From assembly GCA_020629715.1 (NCBI GenBank), contig JAHDCU010000002.1, positions 553,804 through 617,803 on the forward strand: 64,000 bases of DNA, written 5' to 3'. This document shows, piece after piece, positions 10,291 through 20,321 of the stretch. The notes beneath the pieces were generated by a model. That model did not search any database. It was not told where the DNA came from and saw nothing but the letters and a program-made list of their open reading frames with translations. Source of the DNA: Saprospiraceae bacterium (GTDB lineage: Bacteria > Bacteroidota > Bacteroidia > Chitinophagales > Saprospiraceae). The stretch's first letter is position 1, and each line of letters opens with the position of its first letter. The translations under genes were made by a program, and so were the position numbers.

Positions 10291-10554
10291 TTACTTAGCT
10301 CTTTCAATAATTTCAGTTAATCTCCATCTCTTTTTTTTACTTAAAGGACGAGACTCTACTATTTTAACTGTATCACCTTCATTACACTCATTCTTTTCAT
10401 CATGAGCAGTAAATTTCTTAGTCTTCTTTACAAACTTACCGTAGATAGGGTGTCTCAGTTTTCTTTCAACTGAAACAGTAATGGTTTTATCCATTTTAGA
10501 ACTGGTAACTGTTCCAATTCTTGATTTTTTCAATGATTTATTTTCAGTAGACAT
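10291..10554 (-). CDS. rpsQ: 30S ribosomal protein S17
   Basis: S17 binds the 5' domain of 16S rRNA. The 87-residue OB-fold protein has [39 protein letters not shown] and the signature [20 protein letters not shown]. It is six bases from rpmC. Confidence 0.96.
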   Translation of the reverse strand: MSTENKSLKKSRIGTVTSSKMDKTITVSVERKLRHPIYGKFVKKTKKFTAHDEKNECNEGDTVKIVESRPLSKKKRWRLTEIIERAK

Positions 10555-10560
10555 CCTATG

Positions 10561-10821
10561 TTACTTTTTTCTTCTTCTAAATCTAATTTTTGATCTTCCA
10601 GCAAGATCCTCTGCGCTCATTGCCGCTACTTCTCTACGACGAACCTCTGTTTTCAATCTAGCAATGTCTCGACGTACATCTTTCAAGGTCAAAGGATTAT
10701 CGAGACCTTTCAAAGTATGATCAAACTTCAACTTTTGATATTGTACTACAGTTTCGTTTAATTCATTCGCTAAATCTGCGTCTGAAAACTCCTGTAATTC
10801 TATAAATTTCTTTGATGCCAT
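10561..10821 (-). CDS. rpmC: 50S ribosomal protein L29
   Basis: L29 is a helical hairpin near the tunnel exit, where it helps form the docking site for trigger factor and SRP. The conserved DVRRDIARLKTEVRRREVAA segment is present after the ELNETVVQYQKLKFDHTLKG helix. At 86 residues it is longer than the E. coli protein (63) because of a basic C-terminal extension. Confidence 0.93.
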   Translation of the reverse strand: MASKKFIELQEFSDADLANELNETVVQYQKLKFDHTLKGLDNPLTLKDVRRDIARLKTEVRRREVAAMSAEDLAGRSKIRFRRRKK

Positions 10822-10832
10822 AGTATTAATAT

Positions 10833-11255
10833 CTATTGTTCTACGTAATCTCTTCTTACTACTGTCTTCGTTTGAACTGGTAATTTTTGAGCTGCTAATC
10901 TAAGAGCTTCCCGAGCCACATCAGCCGGAACACCGTCCATTTCAAACAAAATACGCCCTGGTTTGATAATTGCTACCCAGTGGTCAAGGGCACCTTTACC
11001 TTTACCCATCCTAACTTCCGCTGGTTTACTGGTAATTGGCTTGTCTGGAAATATTCTAATCCAAACTTTACCTTCTCTCTTCATGTAACGAGTCATAGCA
11101 ATCCTCGCCGCCTCAATCTGACGGTTGGTTATTCTACCAGCATCCATAGTCTTTAGACCAAAAGACCCAAAAGCAATAGTACTTCCACGCTGAGCAAGAC
11201 CTTTGATCCTACCCTTTTGCATTTTTCTGTATTTCGTTCTTTTCGGTTGTAACAT
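10833..11255 (-). CDS. rplP: 50S ribosomal protein L16
   Basis: L16 organises the A-site tRNA elbow and the peptidyl transferase centre surroundings. The 140-residue protein has [60 protein letters not shown] and [21 protein letters not shown] 72-base gap separates it from rpsC, the largest gap within the S10 part before rplC. Confidence 0.97.
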   Translation of the reverse strand: MLQPKRTKYRKMQKGRIKGLAQRGSTIAFGSFGLKTMDAGRITNRQIEAARIAMTRYMKREGKVWIRIFPDKPITSKPAEVRMGKGKGALDHWVAIIKPGRILFEMDGVPADVAREALRLAAQKLPVQTKTVVRRDYVEQ

Positions 11256-11327
11256 GATTACATTTCTTTATTGTACCACTACCTTGGCGTTAAGGCGCCG
11301 CAAAGGTAATCAAAATATCTAATTGAA

Positions 11328-12017
11328 TTATCTTCTACGCTTTTTTCCTGATCTCTTTTGATCTACACCTACATTAGGAGATAAGTCTCGTTTACCTAGT
11401 ACTTCACCCTTACAGATCCATACCTTGACCCCAATTTTACCGTATACAGTTAGTGCTTCTTTTAAAGAATAGTCAATATCTGCTCTAAAAGTATGCAGTG
11501 GCGTCCTACCATCCTTATACTCCTCAGATCTAGCCATCTCTGCTCCATTCAATCTACCACTGATTCTAACTTTAATTCCTTCAGCACCAGCTCTCATCGA
11601 ATTTTGAATAGCCATCTTAATGACTCTTCTGTAATTCATACGAGCTTCTATCTGTTTTGTAATAGTTTCAGCAACTATTGCGGCATCCATTTCTGGTTTA
11701 CGAATCTCAACGATATTAATTTGAACATCTTGACCAGTTAACTTCTTTAACTCTTCACGAATCCGATCAACCTCTGATCCACCCTTACCGATAATTATAC
11801 CAGGACGAGAGGTATGAATAGTTACTGTTATTCTCTTAAGGGTTCGCTCGATAATAATTCTTGCAATGCCGCCTTTATTCACCCTCGCATGAAGGTATTC
11901 TCGGATCTTTTCATCCTGAACTACCTTTCTAGCTAAATCTTTACCACCATACCAATTAGATTCCCATCCTCTGATGATACCTAATCTATTACCTATTGGA
12001 TTTGTCTTTTGACCCAT
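11328..12017 (-). CDS. rpsC: 30S ribosomal protein S3
   Basis: S3 lies at the mRNA entry channel. The KH domain carries [20 protein letters not shown] with its GxxG loop, and the C-terminal domain has [20 protein letters not shown] and [21 protein letters not shown] start it at the ATG at 12017 ([14 protein letters not shown], the standard N terminus). The frame stays open upstream to a TTG at 12068, but that would overlap rplV by 38 bases. Confidence 0.97.
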   Translation of the reverse strand: MGQKTNPIGNRLGIIRGWESNWYGGKDLARKVVQDEKIREYLHARVNKGGIARIIIERTLKRITVTIHTSRPGIIIGKGGSEVDRIREELKKLTGQDVQINIVEIRKPEMDAAIVAETITKQIEARMNYRRVIKMAIQNSMRAGAEGIKVRISGRLNGAEMARSEEYKDGRTPLHTFRADIDYSLKEALTVYGKIGVKVWICKGEVLGKRDLSPNVGVDQKRSGKKRRR

Positions 12018-12030
12018 GCTAAGAATATTA

Positions 12031-12417
12031 TTATGCTTCTTCAGCGACCACAACCTGGTCACTTTCAATAGCTATTTTATTTTCAACGATTAATGTAACA
12101 TGATTGAATCTCTTTCGGATTCTATGCGCTCTACCATGCGGTGCTGGTCTGAATCTTTTCAAGCTCGATCCACTATCAACAAACAAAGTCTTTATATAGA
12201 GATCATGATCATCAGCACTAAAGGCCAAATCATTTTTATTCTCCCAATTCGCAATGGCAGAAAGTAATAATTTTTCTAACCATATCGCACCTTCTCTCTT
12301 TGAATATTTAAGAATATTGAGAGCTTCATCTACACCTCTACCACGAACTACATCTGCTTGTAATCTCATCTTACGAGCTGACATTGGTACGTTTTTCAGT
12401 TTTGCAATTGCTTCCAT
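12031..12417 (-). CDS. rplV: 50S ribosomal protein L22
   Basis: L22 lines the peptide exit tunnel with a long beta hairpin, here [20 protein letters not shown]. The N-terminal part has [20 protein letters not shown]. At 128 residues it is slightly longer than E. coli L22 (110), with an acidic C-terminal tail ending VVVAEEA. It is 21 bases from rpsS. Confidence 0.97.
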   Translation of the reverse strand: MEAIAKLKNVPMSARKMRLQADVVRGRGVDEALNILKYSKREGAIWLEKLLLSAIANWENKNDLAFSADDHDLYIKTLFVDSGSSLKRFRPAPHGRAHRIRKRFNHVTLIVENKIAIESDQVVVAEEA

Positions 12418-12438
12418 TTCAATGCTTTTATTAGATTA

Positions 12439-12705
12439 TTACTTTCTGTTACCAGAGTGACCCTTAAAGGTTCTAGTTGGAGAAAATTCCCCTAGTTTAT
12501 GACCTACCATATTCTCGGTGACGAAAACAGGCACGAAAGTCTTACCGTTATGCACAGCGATAGTCATTCCTACCATACCAGGTATAATCATAGATGATCT
12601 AGACCATGTCTTTATCACTGATTTTTTACCAGATTCCTGTGCCTTTTGAATCTTCTCTAGAAGATGATGAGCTATATAAGGGCCTTTTTTTATTGATCTT
12701 GCCAT
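12439..12705 (-). CDS. rpsS: 30S ribosomal protein S19
   Basis: S19 is in the 30S head and forms a complex with S13. The 88-residue protein shows [40 protein letters not shown] and [20 protein letters not shown], all canonical. It starts nine bases after rplB. Confidence 0.97.
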   Translation of the reverse strand: MARSIKKGPYIAHHLLEKIQKAQESGKKSVIKTWSRSSMIIPGMVGMTIAVHNGKTFVPVFVTENMVGHKLGEFSPTRTFKGHSGNRK

Positions 12706-12714
12706 GACGCTATC

Positions 12715-13551
12715 CTACTTTCTGTTTTTAGACTTTCTCTTACTAATAATAAGCTGACTAGAGTGTTTTTTATTATTTCTAGTCTTCTGACCTTTAGCCA
12801 TCACACCAGTACGTGATCTTGGGTGACCACCTGATGCCCGACCTTCACCACCACCCATCGGGTGATCCACAGGGTTCATTGCCACACCTCTTACTCTAGG
12901 ACGTTTACCTCGCCATCTAGATCGTCCCGCTTTACCCAGTACTTGTAGACCATGATCAGGATTAGATGTAGTACCAATCGTAGCTTTACAAGCTATCAAT
13001 ATACGCCTAACCTCACCTGAAGGAAGCTTGACGATAGCATACTTCCCTTCTTTACTCATAAGCACCCCATATGTACCAGCGCTTCTTGCAAGCGCAGCAC
13101 CCTTTCCAGGTGTCATCTCTATATTATGAATAGCCGTACCAAGCGGAATCTTATCCAGATACATAGCATGACCAACAACAGGCTCAGCAGTCTTACCGCT
13201 CATAATCTTATCACCTACCATTAATTTGTCCGGAGCTACGATATATCTCTTCTCACCATCAGTATACTCAACCAATGCGATAAAAGCAGATCTATTTGGA
13301 TCGTACTCGATAGTCAACACCGTTGCCGACATATCTTCCTTATTCCTCTTAAAATCAATAACTCTATAACGTCTCTTGTGACCACCTCCGATATTTCTAA
13401 CGGTCATTTTACCTGAGCTGTTACGACCACCAGATTTCTTAATCTTCGTTAATAAAGACTTCTCTGGTTTGACCTTAGATAGAGAAGAATAGTCTATACC
13501 GACTCTTGTTCTCGTACCTGGTGTTACTGGACTATATTTCTTTAAAGCCAT
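12715..13551 (-). CDS. rplB: 50S ribosomal protein L2
   Basis: L2 is needed for subunit association and supports peptidyl transferase activity. The 278-residue protein has [20 protein letters not shown] near the N terminus and [20 protein letters not shown], containing the conserved histidine of the family, near the C terminus. It follows rplW by 26 bases. Confidence 0.98.
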   Translation of the reverse strand: MALKKYSPVTPGTRTRVGIDYSSLSKVKPEKSLLTKIKKSGGRNSSGKMTVRNIGGGHKRRYRVIDFKRNKEDMSATVLTIEYDPNRSAFIALVEYTDGEKRYIVAPDKLMVGDKIMSGKTAEPVVGHAMYLDKIPLGTAIHNIEMTPGKGAALARSAGTYGVLMSKEGKYAIVKLPSGEVRRILIACKATIGTTSNPDHGLQVLGKAGRSRWRGKRPRVRGVAMNPVDHPMGGGEGRASGGHPRSRTGVMAKGQKTRNNKKHSSQLIISKRKSKNRK

Positions 13552-13577
13552 AATACTTGCTTTTCTAAAATTATATC

Positions 13578-13874
13578 TTAGATATCACCGAAGAAATCAA
13601 TCGTTTCTCCGTCTTCTAATGTAATAATTGCTTTTTTATATCCGCTAATTCTACCCTTCTGAACACCACCTCTTGTATTTCTGACTTTTGCCTTACCCGG
13701 CATATTAATGGTATTCACAGAAGTGACCCCTACATTATACATTGCTTCTACAGCCTTCCCAATCTCAACCTTATTAGCTGTTTTAGCAACCACGAAGCTG
13801 TATTGATTCAAATTTTCTGATAAAGTTTCGCTCTTCTCAGAAATGATCGGCTTTACTAAAATTGACTTTGTCAT
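13578..13874 (-). CDS. rplW: 50S ribosomal protein L23
   Basis: L23 is the trigger factor and SRP docking protein at the tunnel exit. It has 98 residues with [20 protein letters not shown] at the start, the helix-strand unit [20 protein letters not shown], and the loop [20 protein letters not shown]. It lies between rplD and rplB. Confidence 0.96.
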   Translation of the reverse strand: MTKSILVKPIISEKSETLSENLNQYSFVVAKTANKVEIGKAVEAMYNVGVTSVNTINMPGKAKVRNTRGGVQKGRISGYKKAIITLEDGETIDFFGDI

Positions 13875-13893
13875 GATTCGTTACTTAAGTATA

Positions 13894-14517
13894 CTATGAT
13901 AAAGTATTATTTATAGCGGCAATACTTGACTCAGTCATCAATAATGTACCGCCTTTTAATATTTCGTACGTATTAAGGTTTCTAGCTTCTTGTATGCTAT
14001 TTCCCGCTACATTTCTTGCTGACAGATATAAATTCTTGTCATGATCAGCAGTTACGAATAATGTTTTTCCTTCCACCTTCATGCTGTTCAGAACAGAAAC
14101 AAATTCCTTTGTTTTTGGAGTCTCAAAAGTAAAGTCCTCTATAATCTTGATAGCGCCTTCCTTCGCTTTTTGACTTAGCGCAGAAGATGTTGCTAGAGTC
14201 TTTACCTTCTTATTAAGGTTAACAGAGTACTTTCTTGGTCTTGGACCGAATACTCTACCACCACTTCTAAATAAAGGATTTTTAAGACTACCCGCACGGG
14301 CTGTACCTGTACCCTTTTGTCTTTTAATCTTTCTCGTACTACCTGCAATTTCACCTCTTTCCTTGGCCTTATGCGTCCCTTGACGCTGTGCCGCTAAATA
14401 AGATTTTACAGCAAGATACATTACATGCTCATTAGGTTCAATCCCAAATATTGCATCTGGAAGAACTACCGATCTACCTGTACTACCTCCTTGAGTATTT
14501 AAAACTTCAATCTTCAT
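13894..14517 (-). CDS. rplD: 50S ribosomal protein L4
   Basis: L4 narrows the exit tunnel with an extended loop, here KRQKGTGTARAGSLKNPLFR and GGRVFGPRPRKYSVNLNKKV. I start it at the ATG at 14517 (MKIEVLNTQGG), one base after the rplC stop; the frame runs on to a TTG at 14532 that would overlap rplC. From this start the protein has 207 residues, a normal L4 length. Confidence 0.96.
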   Translation of the reverse strand: MKIEVLNTQGGSTGRSVVLPDAIFGIEPNEHVMYLAVKSYLAAQRQGTHKAKERGEIAGSTRKIKRQKGTGTARAGSLKNPLFRSGGRVFGPRPRKYSVNLNKKVKTLATSSALSQKAKEGAIKIIEDFTFETPKTKEFVSVLNSMKVEGKTLFVTADHDKNLYLSARNVAGNSIQEARNLNTYEILKGGTLLMTESSIAAINNTLS

Positions 14518-14518
14518 T

Positions 14519-15145
14519 TTAAAACTTTTCAAGTATTACTAAAGAACCTTTGTGCCCTGGAATTGCACCCTTAATAAGAAGTAAATTCTTTTCTGGCATG
14601 ACCTTGATAACATTCAGGTTTTTCATTTTAATACGATCACCTCCAGTTCGTCCAGCCATTCTCATTCCCTTAAAAACTCTCGCAGGATAAGAAGCGGCAC
14701 CAATAGAACCAGGGGCTCTTTGTCTATTATGTTGTCCGTGAGTAGCGTCACCAACACCGCGGAAATTATGTCTCTTAACTACACCTTGAAAACCCTTACC
14801 TTTCGAGGTACCGATGGCATTCACCACATCACCCTCCGCAAATATGTCATCAATAGTAACTGTGTCACCAACATTCTTCTCCAACGAAGAGTCGCGAAAC
14901 TCAACAATCTTTTGTGCAGATTTGATACCAGCAGCACTTAAGTGCCCTTGCATCTGTTGTGTAGTGTTTTTCTCTTTGGAAGAACCTTCATAAGACATTT
15001 GAACAGCAAAATAGCCATCCGTATCTTTTGTTTTGACCTGCGTCACAACATTAGGTAGAGCCTCTACTACAGTACAAGCCACATTTTTTCCAGCAGTCGT
15101 AAAGACGCTAGTCATACCTATTTTCTTACCTATTAATCCGTTCAT
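14519..15145 (-). CDS. rplC: 50S ribosomal protein L3
   Basis: L3 reaches close to the peptidyl transferase centre. The 208-residue protein has [20 protein letters not shown], and the long loop [56 protein letters not shown] use the ATG at 15145; the codon before it is GTG. It is the second gene after the rpsJ promoter. Confidence 0.97.
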   Translation of the reverse strand: MNGLIGKKIGMTSVFTTAGKNVACTVVEALPNVVTQVKTKDTDGYFAVQMSYEGSSKEKNTTQQMQGHLSAAGIKSAQKIVEFRDSSLEKNVGDTVTIDDIFAEGDVVNAIGTSKGKGFQGVVKRHNFRGVGDATHGQHNRQRAPGSIGAASYPARVFKGMRMAGRTGGDRIKMKNLNVIKVMPEKNLLLIKGAIPGHKGSLVILEKF

Positions 15146-15212
15146 CACAGAATATTATGGTTATAAATACAACCACCTAAAATTTCAGGCAGCTACTATT
15201 TAAATTAAAATC

Positions 15213-15521
15213 TTAAGTCAATTTCACTTGGATATCTACGCCACTTGGAAGCTCAAGCTTGGATAAAGCATCTACAGTCTTCTGTGTTGGTGTAAATATC
15301 TCGATTAAACGTTTGTGAGTCCGCAGTTGGAACTGCTCACGAGATTTCTTATTTACGTGCGGGGAACGCAACACTGTAAACACTTCTTTCTCAGTGGGCA
15401 GCGGAATCGGTCCCGATATAACGGCACCACTATTTCTCACTGTTTTCACGATCTTCTCCGTAGACTTGTCCACTAAATTGTGGTCATAAGAACGAAGTTT
15501 AATCCTGATTTTCTGATTCAT
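15213..15521 (-). CDS. rpsJ: 30S ribosomal protein S10
   Basis: S10 is a 30S head protein that also acts as NusE in transcription antitermination. The 102-residue protein has [40 protein letters not shown] and [20 protein letters not shown]. It is preceded by its own promoter in the 86-base gap after fusA. No tuf gene lies between fusA and rpsJ, unlike in E. coli. Confidence 0.97.
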   Translation of the reverse strand: MNQKIRIKLRSYDHNLVDKSTEKIVKTVRNSGAVISGPIPLPTEKEVFTVLRSPHVNKKSREQFQLRTHKRLIEIFTPTQKTVDALSKLELPSGVDIQVKLT

Positions 15522-15559
15522 ACCTACTAAATAGTTGTATATTATTTCTAATTCGGCTG

Positions 15560-15590
15560 CGAAGATAATGATATATATTACCCCTGCAAA
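15560..15590 (-). promoter_or_regulatory. Bacteroidota-type promoter of the S10 operon
   Basis: On the minus strand a TTTG (15590-15587) is followed after exactly 19 bases by TATCTTCG (15567-15560), one base off the TAnnTTTG -7 consensus. Transcription would begin about 30 bases before the rpsJ ATG. Confidence 0.62.
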
Positions 15591-15607
15591 CCATTTGTTC
15601 TAAAGTT

Positions 15608-17731
15608 TTACTCTCCAGTAGCTTTTTCTATGATTTCTTTAGCTATACCTTTTGGAGCAGCAGCATAATGACTGAATTCCATTGAACTATTGGCTCTACC
15701 AGAAGTGATTGTTCTAAGATCTGTAACGTAACCAAACATTTCAGAAAGAGGTACCTCAGCAGAGATCTGTACTGCTCCACCTTTTTGCTCCTGACCTTTA
15801 GGAAGACCACGTCTTCTATTCAAATCACCTATTACATTTCCTACGAATTCGTCAGGCGTAATAATCTCTAACTTCATCATAGGCTCTAGTAATACAGGAC
15901 CACAACTATTCGCCGCAGCCTTAAAGCCTTCTTTAGCACAAAGCTCAAAAGCTATAGGCTTAGAATCCACTGCATGTATCTGTCCATCATAAAGTTCTAC
16001 TTTCATACTATCCATACCGTATCCTGCAAGTACTCCATTGTCCATCATGGCATCGAAACCTTTGATGATAGATGGAAAGAATTCCTTAGGTATGGATCCA
16101 CCGAATATCTTATTGACAAACTGCAGTCTTGTTTTACCATTTTTAAATTCATCTGATTCTAAAAACTCATCGTCTGCAGGACCTACTTTAAATGACATTT
16201 GAGCAAAAAGACCAGAACCACCAGACTGCTTTTTGAGTCTTTCGGTATGATCAGTAGTAGAAGTCAATGCCTCTTTATAATTTACCTGAGGAGCACCTTG
16301 GTTACATTCCACCTTGAACTCTCTTTTAAGACGGTCTACGATAATTTCTAAGTGTAACTCACCCATCCCACTTATGACAGTTTGATTAGTATCCTCATCA
16401 TACTTCACTTGGAATGTAGGATCTTCCTCTGCTAGTTTGGCAAGAGCCATACCTAATTTATCAATATCCTTTTGAGTTTTAGGCTCAATAGCCACACCAA
16501 TAACTGGATCTGGGAACTTCATACTTTCTAATACAATAGGTGCATTTTCAGCACATATGGTATCACCTGTACGTAGATCTTTAAAACCTACACCTGCAGC
16601 AATATCTCCTGCCTCTACACGATCAACAGGATTCTGCTTATTGGAGTGCATCTGGTAAATTCTAGAAATTCTTTCTTTCTTACCTGATCTTGTATTCAAC
16701 ACATAAGATCCTGCATCTAAAGCACCAGAATATACTCTAAAGAATGCCAAACGACCTACATAAGGGTCCGTAGCAATTTTAAACGCTAATGCTGCAAAAG
16801 GCTCGTCAACCGAAGGAGCTCTTGATGTATCCTCGTCTGTTTTTGGATTAGTACCCTGAACAGCATCAATATCTAAAGGAGAAGGCAAATATGCACAAAC
16901 AGCATCCAATACTGCTTGAACTCCTTTGTTTTTGAAAGCAGATCCGCACATCATTGGTACAAACTTATTATCAAGTACCGCACCACGTACTGCATTGATC
17001 ATCTCTTGCTCAGTGATACTATCTGGATCTTCAAAGAATTTCTCCATCAATGTATCATCATACTCAGCTACTGCCTCTAAGAGTTTTTCTCTCCATTCTG
17101 CCACGACATCTACCAAATCTTCAGGAATAGGCACCTCTTCGTAGGTCATACCCATGTCATGCTCATTCCAAACGATGGCCTTATTGGTGATCAAGTCGAC
17201 CACACCTTTGAAAGTCTCTTCAGCGCCTATCGGCACCTGTAGTGGGATTGATTCTGAACCTAATTTTTCTTTTACATCACGTACAACCGAAAAGAAGTCT
17301 GCTCCAGAACGGTCCATCTTATTTACAAAACCTATTCTTGGAACGGAATAATTATCCGCTAGTCTCCAGTTAGTCTCAGACTGAGGCTCTACACCAGATA
17401 CGGCACAAAATAAAAAAACTAAACCATCCAATACACGTAACGATCTATTTACCTCCACAGTAAAATCAACGTGACCAGGAGTATCGATGATATTCATCGG
17501 ATAATCCTGATTTTTCCAATTCCAGTTAGTCTTAGTGGCAGCAGAAGTAATCGTAATACCTCTTTCTTGCTCTTGCTCCATCCAGTCCATCGTAGCGGCA
17601 CCATCATGCACCTCTCCGATCTTGTGACTCATACCTGTATAATACAGTACTCTTTCTGTAGTTGTTGTTTTACCTGCATCAATGTGAGCGGCAATACCAA
17701 TATTACGAGTGTATTTTAAATCTTTAGCCAT
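15608..17731 (-). CDS. fusA: Elongation factor G
   Basis: EF-G is the GTPase that drives translocation and, with RRF, ribosome recycling. The G domain has AHIDAGKTT (P loop, residues 15-23), GITITSAA (switch I), DTPGHVDF (switch II) and NKMDR. Domain IV and V segments such as [18 protein letters not shown] and [20 protein letters not shown] are present. The length is 707 residues, close to the E. coli protein (704). It follows rpsG by 45 bases, as in other str operons. Confidence 0.98.
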   Translation of the reverse strand: MAKDLKYTRNIGIAAHIDAGKTTTTERVLYYTGMSHKIGEVHDGAATMDWMEQEQERGITITSAATKTNWNWKNQDYPMNIIDTPGHVDFTVEVNRSLRVLDGLVFLFCAVSGVEPQSETNWRLADNYSVPRIGFVNKMDRSGADFFSVVRDVKEKLGSESIPLQVPIGAEETFKGVVDLITNKAIVWNEHDMGMTYEEVPIPEDLVDVVAEWREKLLEAVAEYDDTLMEKFFEDPDSITEQEMINAVRGAVLDNKFVPMMCGSAFKNKGVQAVLDAVCAYLPSPLDIDAVQGTNPKTDEDTSRAPSVDEPFAALAFKIATDPYVGRLAFFRVYSGALDAGSYVLNTRSGKKERISRIYQMHSNKQNPVDRVEAGDIAAGVGFKDLRTGDTICAENAPIVLESMKFPDPVIGVAIEPKTQKDIDKLGMALAKLAEEDPTFQVKYDEDTNQTVISGMGELHLEIIVDRLKREFKVECNQGAPQVNYKEALTSTTDHTERLKKQSGGSGLFAQMSFKVGPADDEFLESDEFKNGKTRLQFVNKIFGGSIPKEFFPSIIKGFDAMMDNGVLAGYGMDSMKVELYDGQIHAVDSKPIAFELCAKEGFKAAANSCGPVLLEPMMKLEIITPDEFVGNVIGDLNRRRGLPKGQEQKGGAVQISAEVPLSEMFGYVTDLRTITSGRANSSMEFSHYAAAPKGIAKEIIEKATGE

Positions 17732-17776
17732 TGTTGACCTTCTTTAAATATTCTGGAAAATATATTTTACTAATTA

Positions 17777-18247
17777 TTAAACTCTGAAATGGGCGAAAGC
17801 TCTATTTGACTCTGCCATTCTGTGAGTATCCTCTTTTTTCTTTACAGCAGCACCTTCACCTTTAGAAGCTGCGAGTAGTTCCGAAGCTAATTTCTCAGCC
17901 ATACCTTTACCACTTCTTGCTCTTGAGTATTTGATCACCCACTTCATTCCAACAGAAAGACGTCTTTCTTGACGAATCTCCATCGGGATCTGAAATGTAG
18001 CACCACCTACCCTCTTAGATCTCACCTCTACCTGAGGCATCACATTATTCAATGCTTTCTTCCATACTTCATGCGGATCCTCTTCAGGAGATCGTTCCTT
18101 TATTTTATCCATTGCATCATAAAAGATAGCAAAAGAAGCACTCTTCTTTCCAGAGAACATCATGTTATTAACAAACTGTGTTACCATCGGATCTCCAAAC
18201 CTTGGATCTGGCTGGATTATCCTCTTTTTGGGTTTTCTTTTTCTCAT
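17777..18247 (-). CDS. rpsG: 30S ribosomal protein S7
   Basis: S7 nucleates assembly of the 30S head and lies at the E site. The 156-residue protein begins [20 protein letters not shown] and carries [40 protein letters not shown] and the C-terminal [12 protein letters not shown]. It is 18 bases after rpsL. Confidence 0.97.
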   Translation of the reverse strand: MRKRKPKKRIIQPDPRFGDPMVTQFVNNMMFSGKKSASFAIFYDAMDKIKERSPEEDPHEVWKKALNNVMPQVEVRSKRVGGATFQIPMEIRQERRLSVGMKWVIKYSRARSGKGMAEKLASELLAASKGEGAAVKKKEDTHRMAESNRAFAHFRV

Positions 18248-18265
18248 AGCTGTCTCGCTTTAAGG

Positions 18266-18640
18266 TTATTTCTTAGGTCTTTTAGTACCGTATTTAGATC
18301 TAGACTGTAGACGGTCTGTAACACCAGCGGTATCCAGAGCTCCTCTTACAATTGTGTATCTAACTCCCGGTAAATCCTTTACTCTACCTCCTCTAAGCAA
18401 TACGATACTGTGTTCTTGAAGATTGTGACCTTCTCCTGGAATATAGGCTATCACCTCTATTCCATTTGTTAATCTAACCTTAGCAACTTTTCTAAGTGCT
18501 GAGTTAGGCTTCTTTGGAGTAGTCGTATATACTCTAGTACATACACCTCTTTTCTGAGGGCACGAGTCTAGTGCTCTTGACTTACTCTTCTGAACAATCT
18601 TTTTTCTACCTTTTCGTACTAACTGATTAATAGTTGGCAT
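18266..18640 (-). CDS. rpsL: 30S ribosomal protein S12
   Basis: S12 monitors decoding at the A site. The 124-residue protein has [33 protein letters not shown] and [20 protein letters not shown]. The lysines classically changed in streptomycin resistance (in KKPNSA and RVKDLPG) are both wild type. It is the first gene of the cluster. Confidence 0.98.
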   Translation of the reverse strand: MPTINQLVRKGRKKIVQKSKSRALDSCPQKRGVCTRVYTTTPKKPNSALRKVAKVRLTNGIEVIAYIPGEGHNLQEHSIVLLRGGRVKDLPGVRYTIVRGALDTAGVTDRLQSRSKYGTKRPKK

Positions 18641-18707
18641 TGGACAATTTTATATAATTTCAAAGCTTTTGAGATTGGATAACATACACCTCTCTCAAAA
18701 GAGACTG

Positions 18708-18737
18708 CAAAAGTACTACTATTTTTTGGATGTGCAA
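18708..18737 (-). promoter_or_regulatory. Bacteroidota-type promoter of the str operon
   Basis: On the minus strand TTG (18737-18735) is followed after 19 bases by TACTTTTG (18715-18708), a full match to the TAnnTTTG -7 element of Bacteroidota primary sigma factors. The start of transcription would fall about 60 bases before the rpsL ATG. Confidence 0.75.
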
Positions 18738-18831
18738 GAGGTATTTTAATTATTAGCGAAAATATAGCTGTAAGATCTCTAAATCAATTACATTTAACAG
18801 GTTTGGTAATGTTTACCCTCAGTGATTTAAT

Positions 18832-20301
18832 ATGGTACTTTTCAGCAAGGCTTTTTCTCGAATAATTTTGATGGCCTTCATTGCTTCTATTATACTGTTC
18901 GTTTCAAATGTGCTAATTTCTTACGTTGGCTCCTTAATTAAGGCTTCAGATCTATGCTATTCCGATCAGACAATAATTCTTTTAAGACGTATATCTTATT
19001 TTGCATTTCAGCTATGCTTAAGCTTCCTACTTTTAAGACTAGTTGATCACCTTCGATATTTCAGAACTCTTGGATTATTACTATTTTCTCAACACTTAAT
19101 CATTCACCTCTTCTCGAATGTGGGATTAAGTGGTTATAGTTATCAATTATTGATTTTATGCTTACAGTGGATCCTATTCATTTTTCCAATTACATATGTT
19201 GGGCATTTAAGTTTTGGTAAAAAATACCTACCCAGATTTATTCTATTGGGCTTTATGCTGTATTCCTTAAGTTTTTCTGGAGGATTTTATGAGTTTTTCC
19301 GCATCATTGAAAGAGTCACCTCCATCGACTTCAATGAGTTACTTAGGATGGAGATTCCAAATAAAGATGGTTCGTATAGAGTGATTCCTCTTTTTTGGTT
19401 TTACATCGAAAATCAGAAAATCATATTGCATATATGTGCCTTTTGGTGGATGTATCAATTTTCAAAAACTAAAACCCCTCTTTTTACCGCATTAAGAAGT
19501 TGTAGAGCATATTTTGATATGGATCGCATATCGACTTTCATTTTATTTTCAGTCTTAAGTTCAGCAATTTTATTTTCATCGATTGAAATCATGAGTTTTA
19601 TAAAGAGTATTGCTACACCAATGTATTCTGTTTCAAAGAATCAAGAATCCAGAATAATATTACAAATATTAGCAAGACCTATCTTTTTACTTGGCATCTC
19701 TACCATGATCTTAATAGCTTCCATCTATCGTTCTTTTCTTTTGACACTTATGGCATCAAAGGGTCGATATCCTGACGGGTACTTTATTTTACTTCAAATA
19801 CCACTTCTTCGTTGGATATTTCTCAGCTTACTCGTATTTCGAGACAGGTATTTTGAAGGTAGCGCTATACTACGTAAAGGGCATATAGCTTTATTGAAAG
19901 ATAGGTTCGCCAAATCATATAATAATAATGGTTGGAAAGTACTATTCATACTAATCGCTTCTATCTCCTTATGGGGACAATACCAACCACTTTTCTTACG
20001 ATATCCGAGTGGCATGGACTACTTTACACATTCACTAGTATTGATAGTTGGTATCGGTACTATTTTATTAGGTATGTTCTACTTATATCATTCCAAGCTA
20101 TTCTGGATAATCATCGGAACCTCGACCATTTTAAACTTTATTCCTGTCCTCTTAGGAGAATCGGAAATATTAAGCATAAGCGCAGTAGTTGCTATTGCTT
20201 ACACCGTATTATTCTTTGCTTTTTTCCACTTCGATCAAATAGATTGGGTCTTCAAACACCAAGAAAAACAACTCAACGAATCGATCGTGGAAGAAGAATA
20301 A
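18832..20301 (+). CDS. Polytopic membrane protein of unknown function
   Basis: I do not recognise this 489-residue protein. It is very hydrophobic from end to end, with roughly 10-12 candidate membrane segments (for example MAFIASIILFVSNVLISYVG near the N terminus, LLILCLQWILFIFPITYVGH in the middle and LVLIVGIGTILLGMFYLYHS late) and a charged C-terminal tail ending in four acidic residues within VEEE. No catalytic motif or transporter signature stands out. It is transcribed away from the str operon (divergent, 191 bases apart) and converges on a secreted esterase gene, with the two stop codons inside one inverted repeat. An enzyme or channel role cannot be assigned. Confidence 0.7.
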   Translation: MVLFSKAFSRIILMAFIASIILFVSNVLISYVGSLIKASDLCYSDQTIILLRRISYFAFQLCLSFLLLRLVDHLRYFRTLGLLLFSQHLIIHLFSNVGLSGYSYQLLILCLQWILFIFPITYVGHLSFGKKYLPRFILLGFMLYSLSFSGGFYEFFRIIERVTSIDFNELLRMEIPNKDGSYRVIPLFWFYIENQKIILHICAFWWMYQFSKTKTPLFTALRSCRAYFDMDRISTFILFSVLSSAILFSSIEIMSFIKSIATPMYSVSKNQESRIILQILARPIFLLGISTMILIASIYRSFLLTLMASKGRYPDGYFILLQIPLLRWIFLSLLVFRDRYFEGSAILRKGHIALLKDRFAKSYNNNGWKVLFILIASISLWGQYQPLFLRYPSGMDYFTHSLVLIVGIGTILLGMFYLYHSKLFWIIIGTSTILNFIPVLLGESEILSISAVVAIAYTVLFFAFFHFDQIDWVFKHQEKQLNESIVEEE

Positions 20302-20321
20302 TACTCATTGTATTATTCTTC
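20293..20321. terminator. Inverted repeat spanning two convergent stop codons
   Basis: An 11-base perfect inverted repeat (20293-20303 with 20311-20321, GAAGAATAATA/TATTATTCTTC) with a 7-base loop contains the TAA of the membrane protein on the plus strand and the TAA of the esterase on the minus strand. A weaker outer pairing (20282-20286 with 20325-20329) extends it. It has no T tract beyond the stem, so termination on either strand is inferred from the position only. Confidence 0.5.

Noticed and set aside
11301..11308. A TACCTTTG -7 box (minus strand) between rpsC and rplP, suggesting an internal promoter
   Set aside because: No TTTG or TTG is found 17-21 bases upstream, and the cluster is normally one transcript, so half a motif is not enough.
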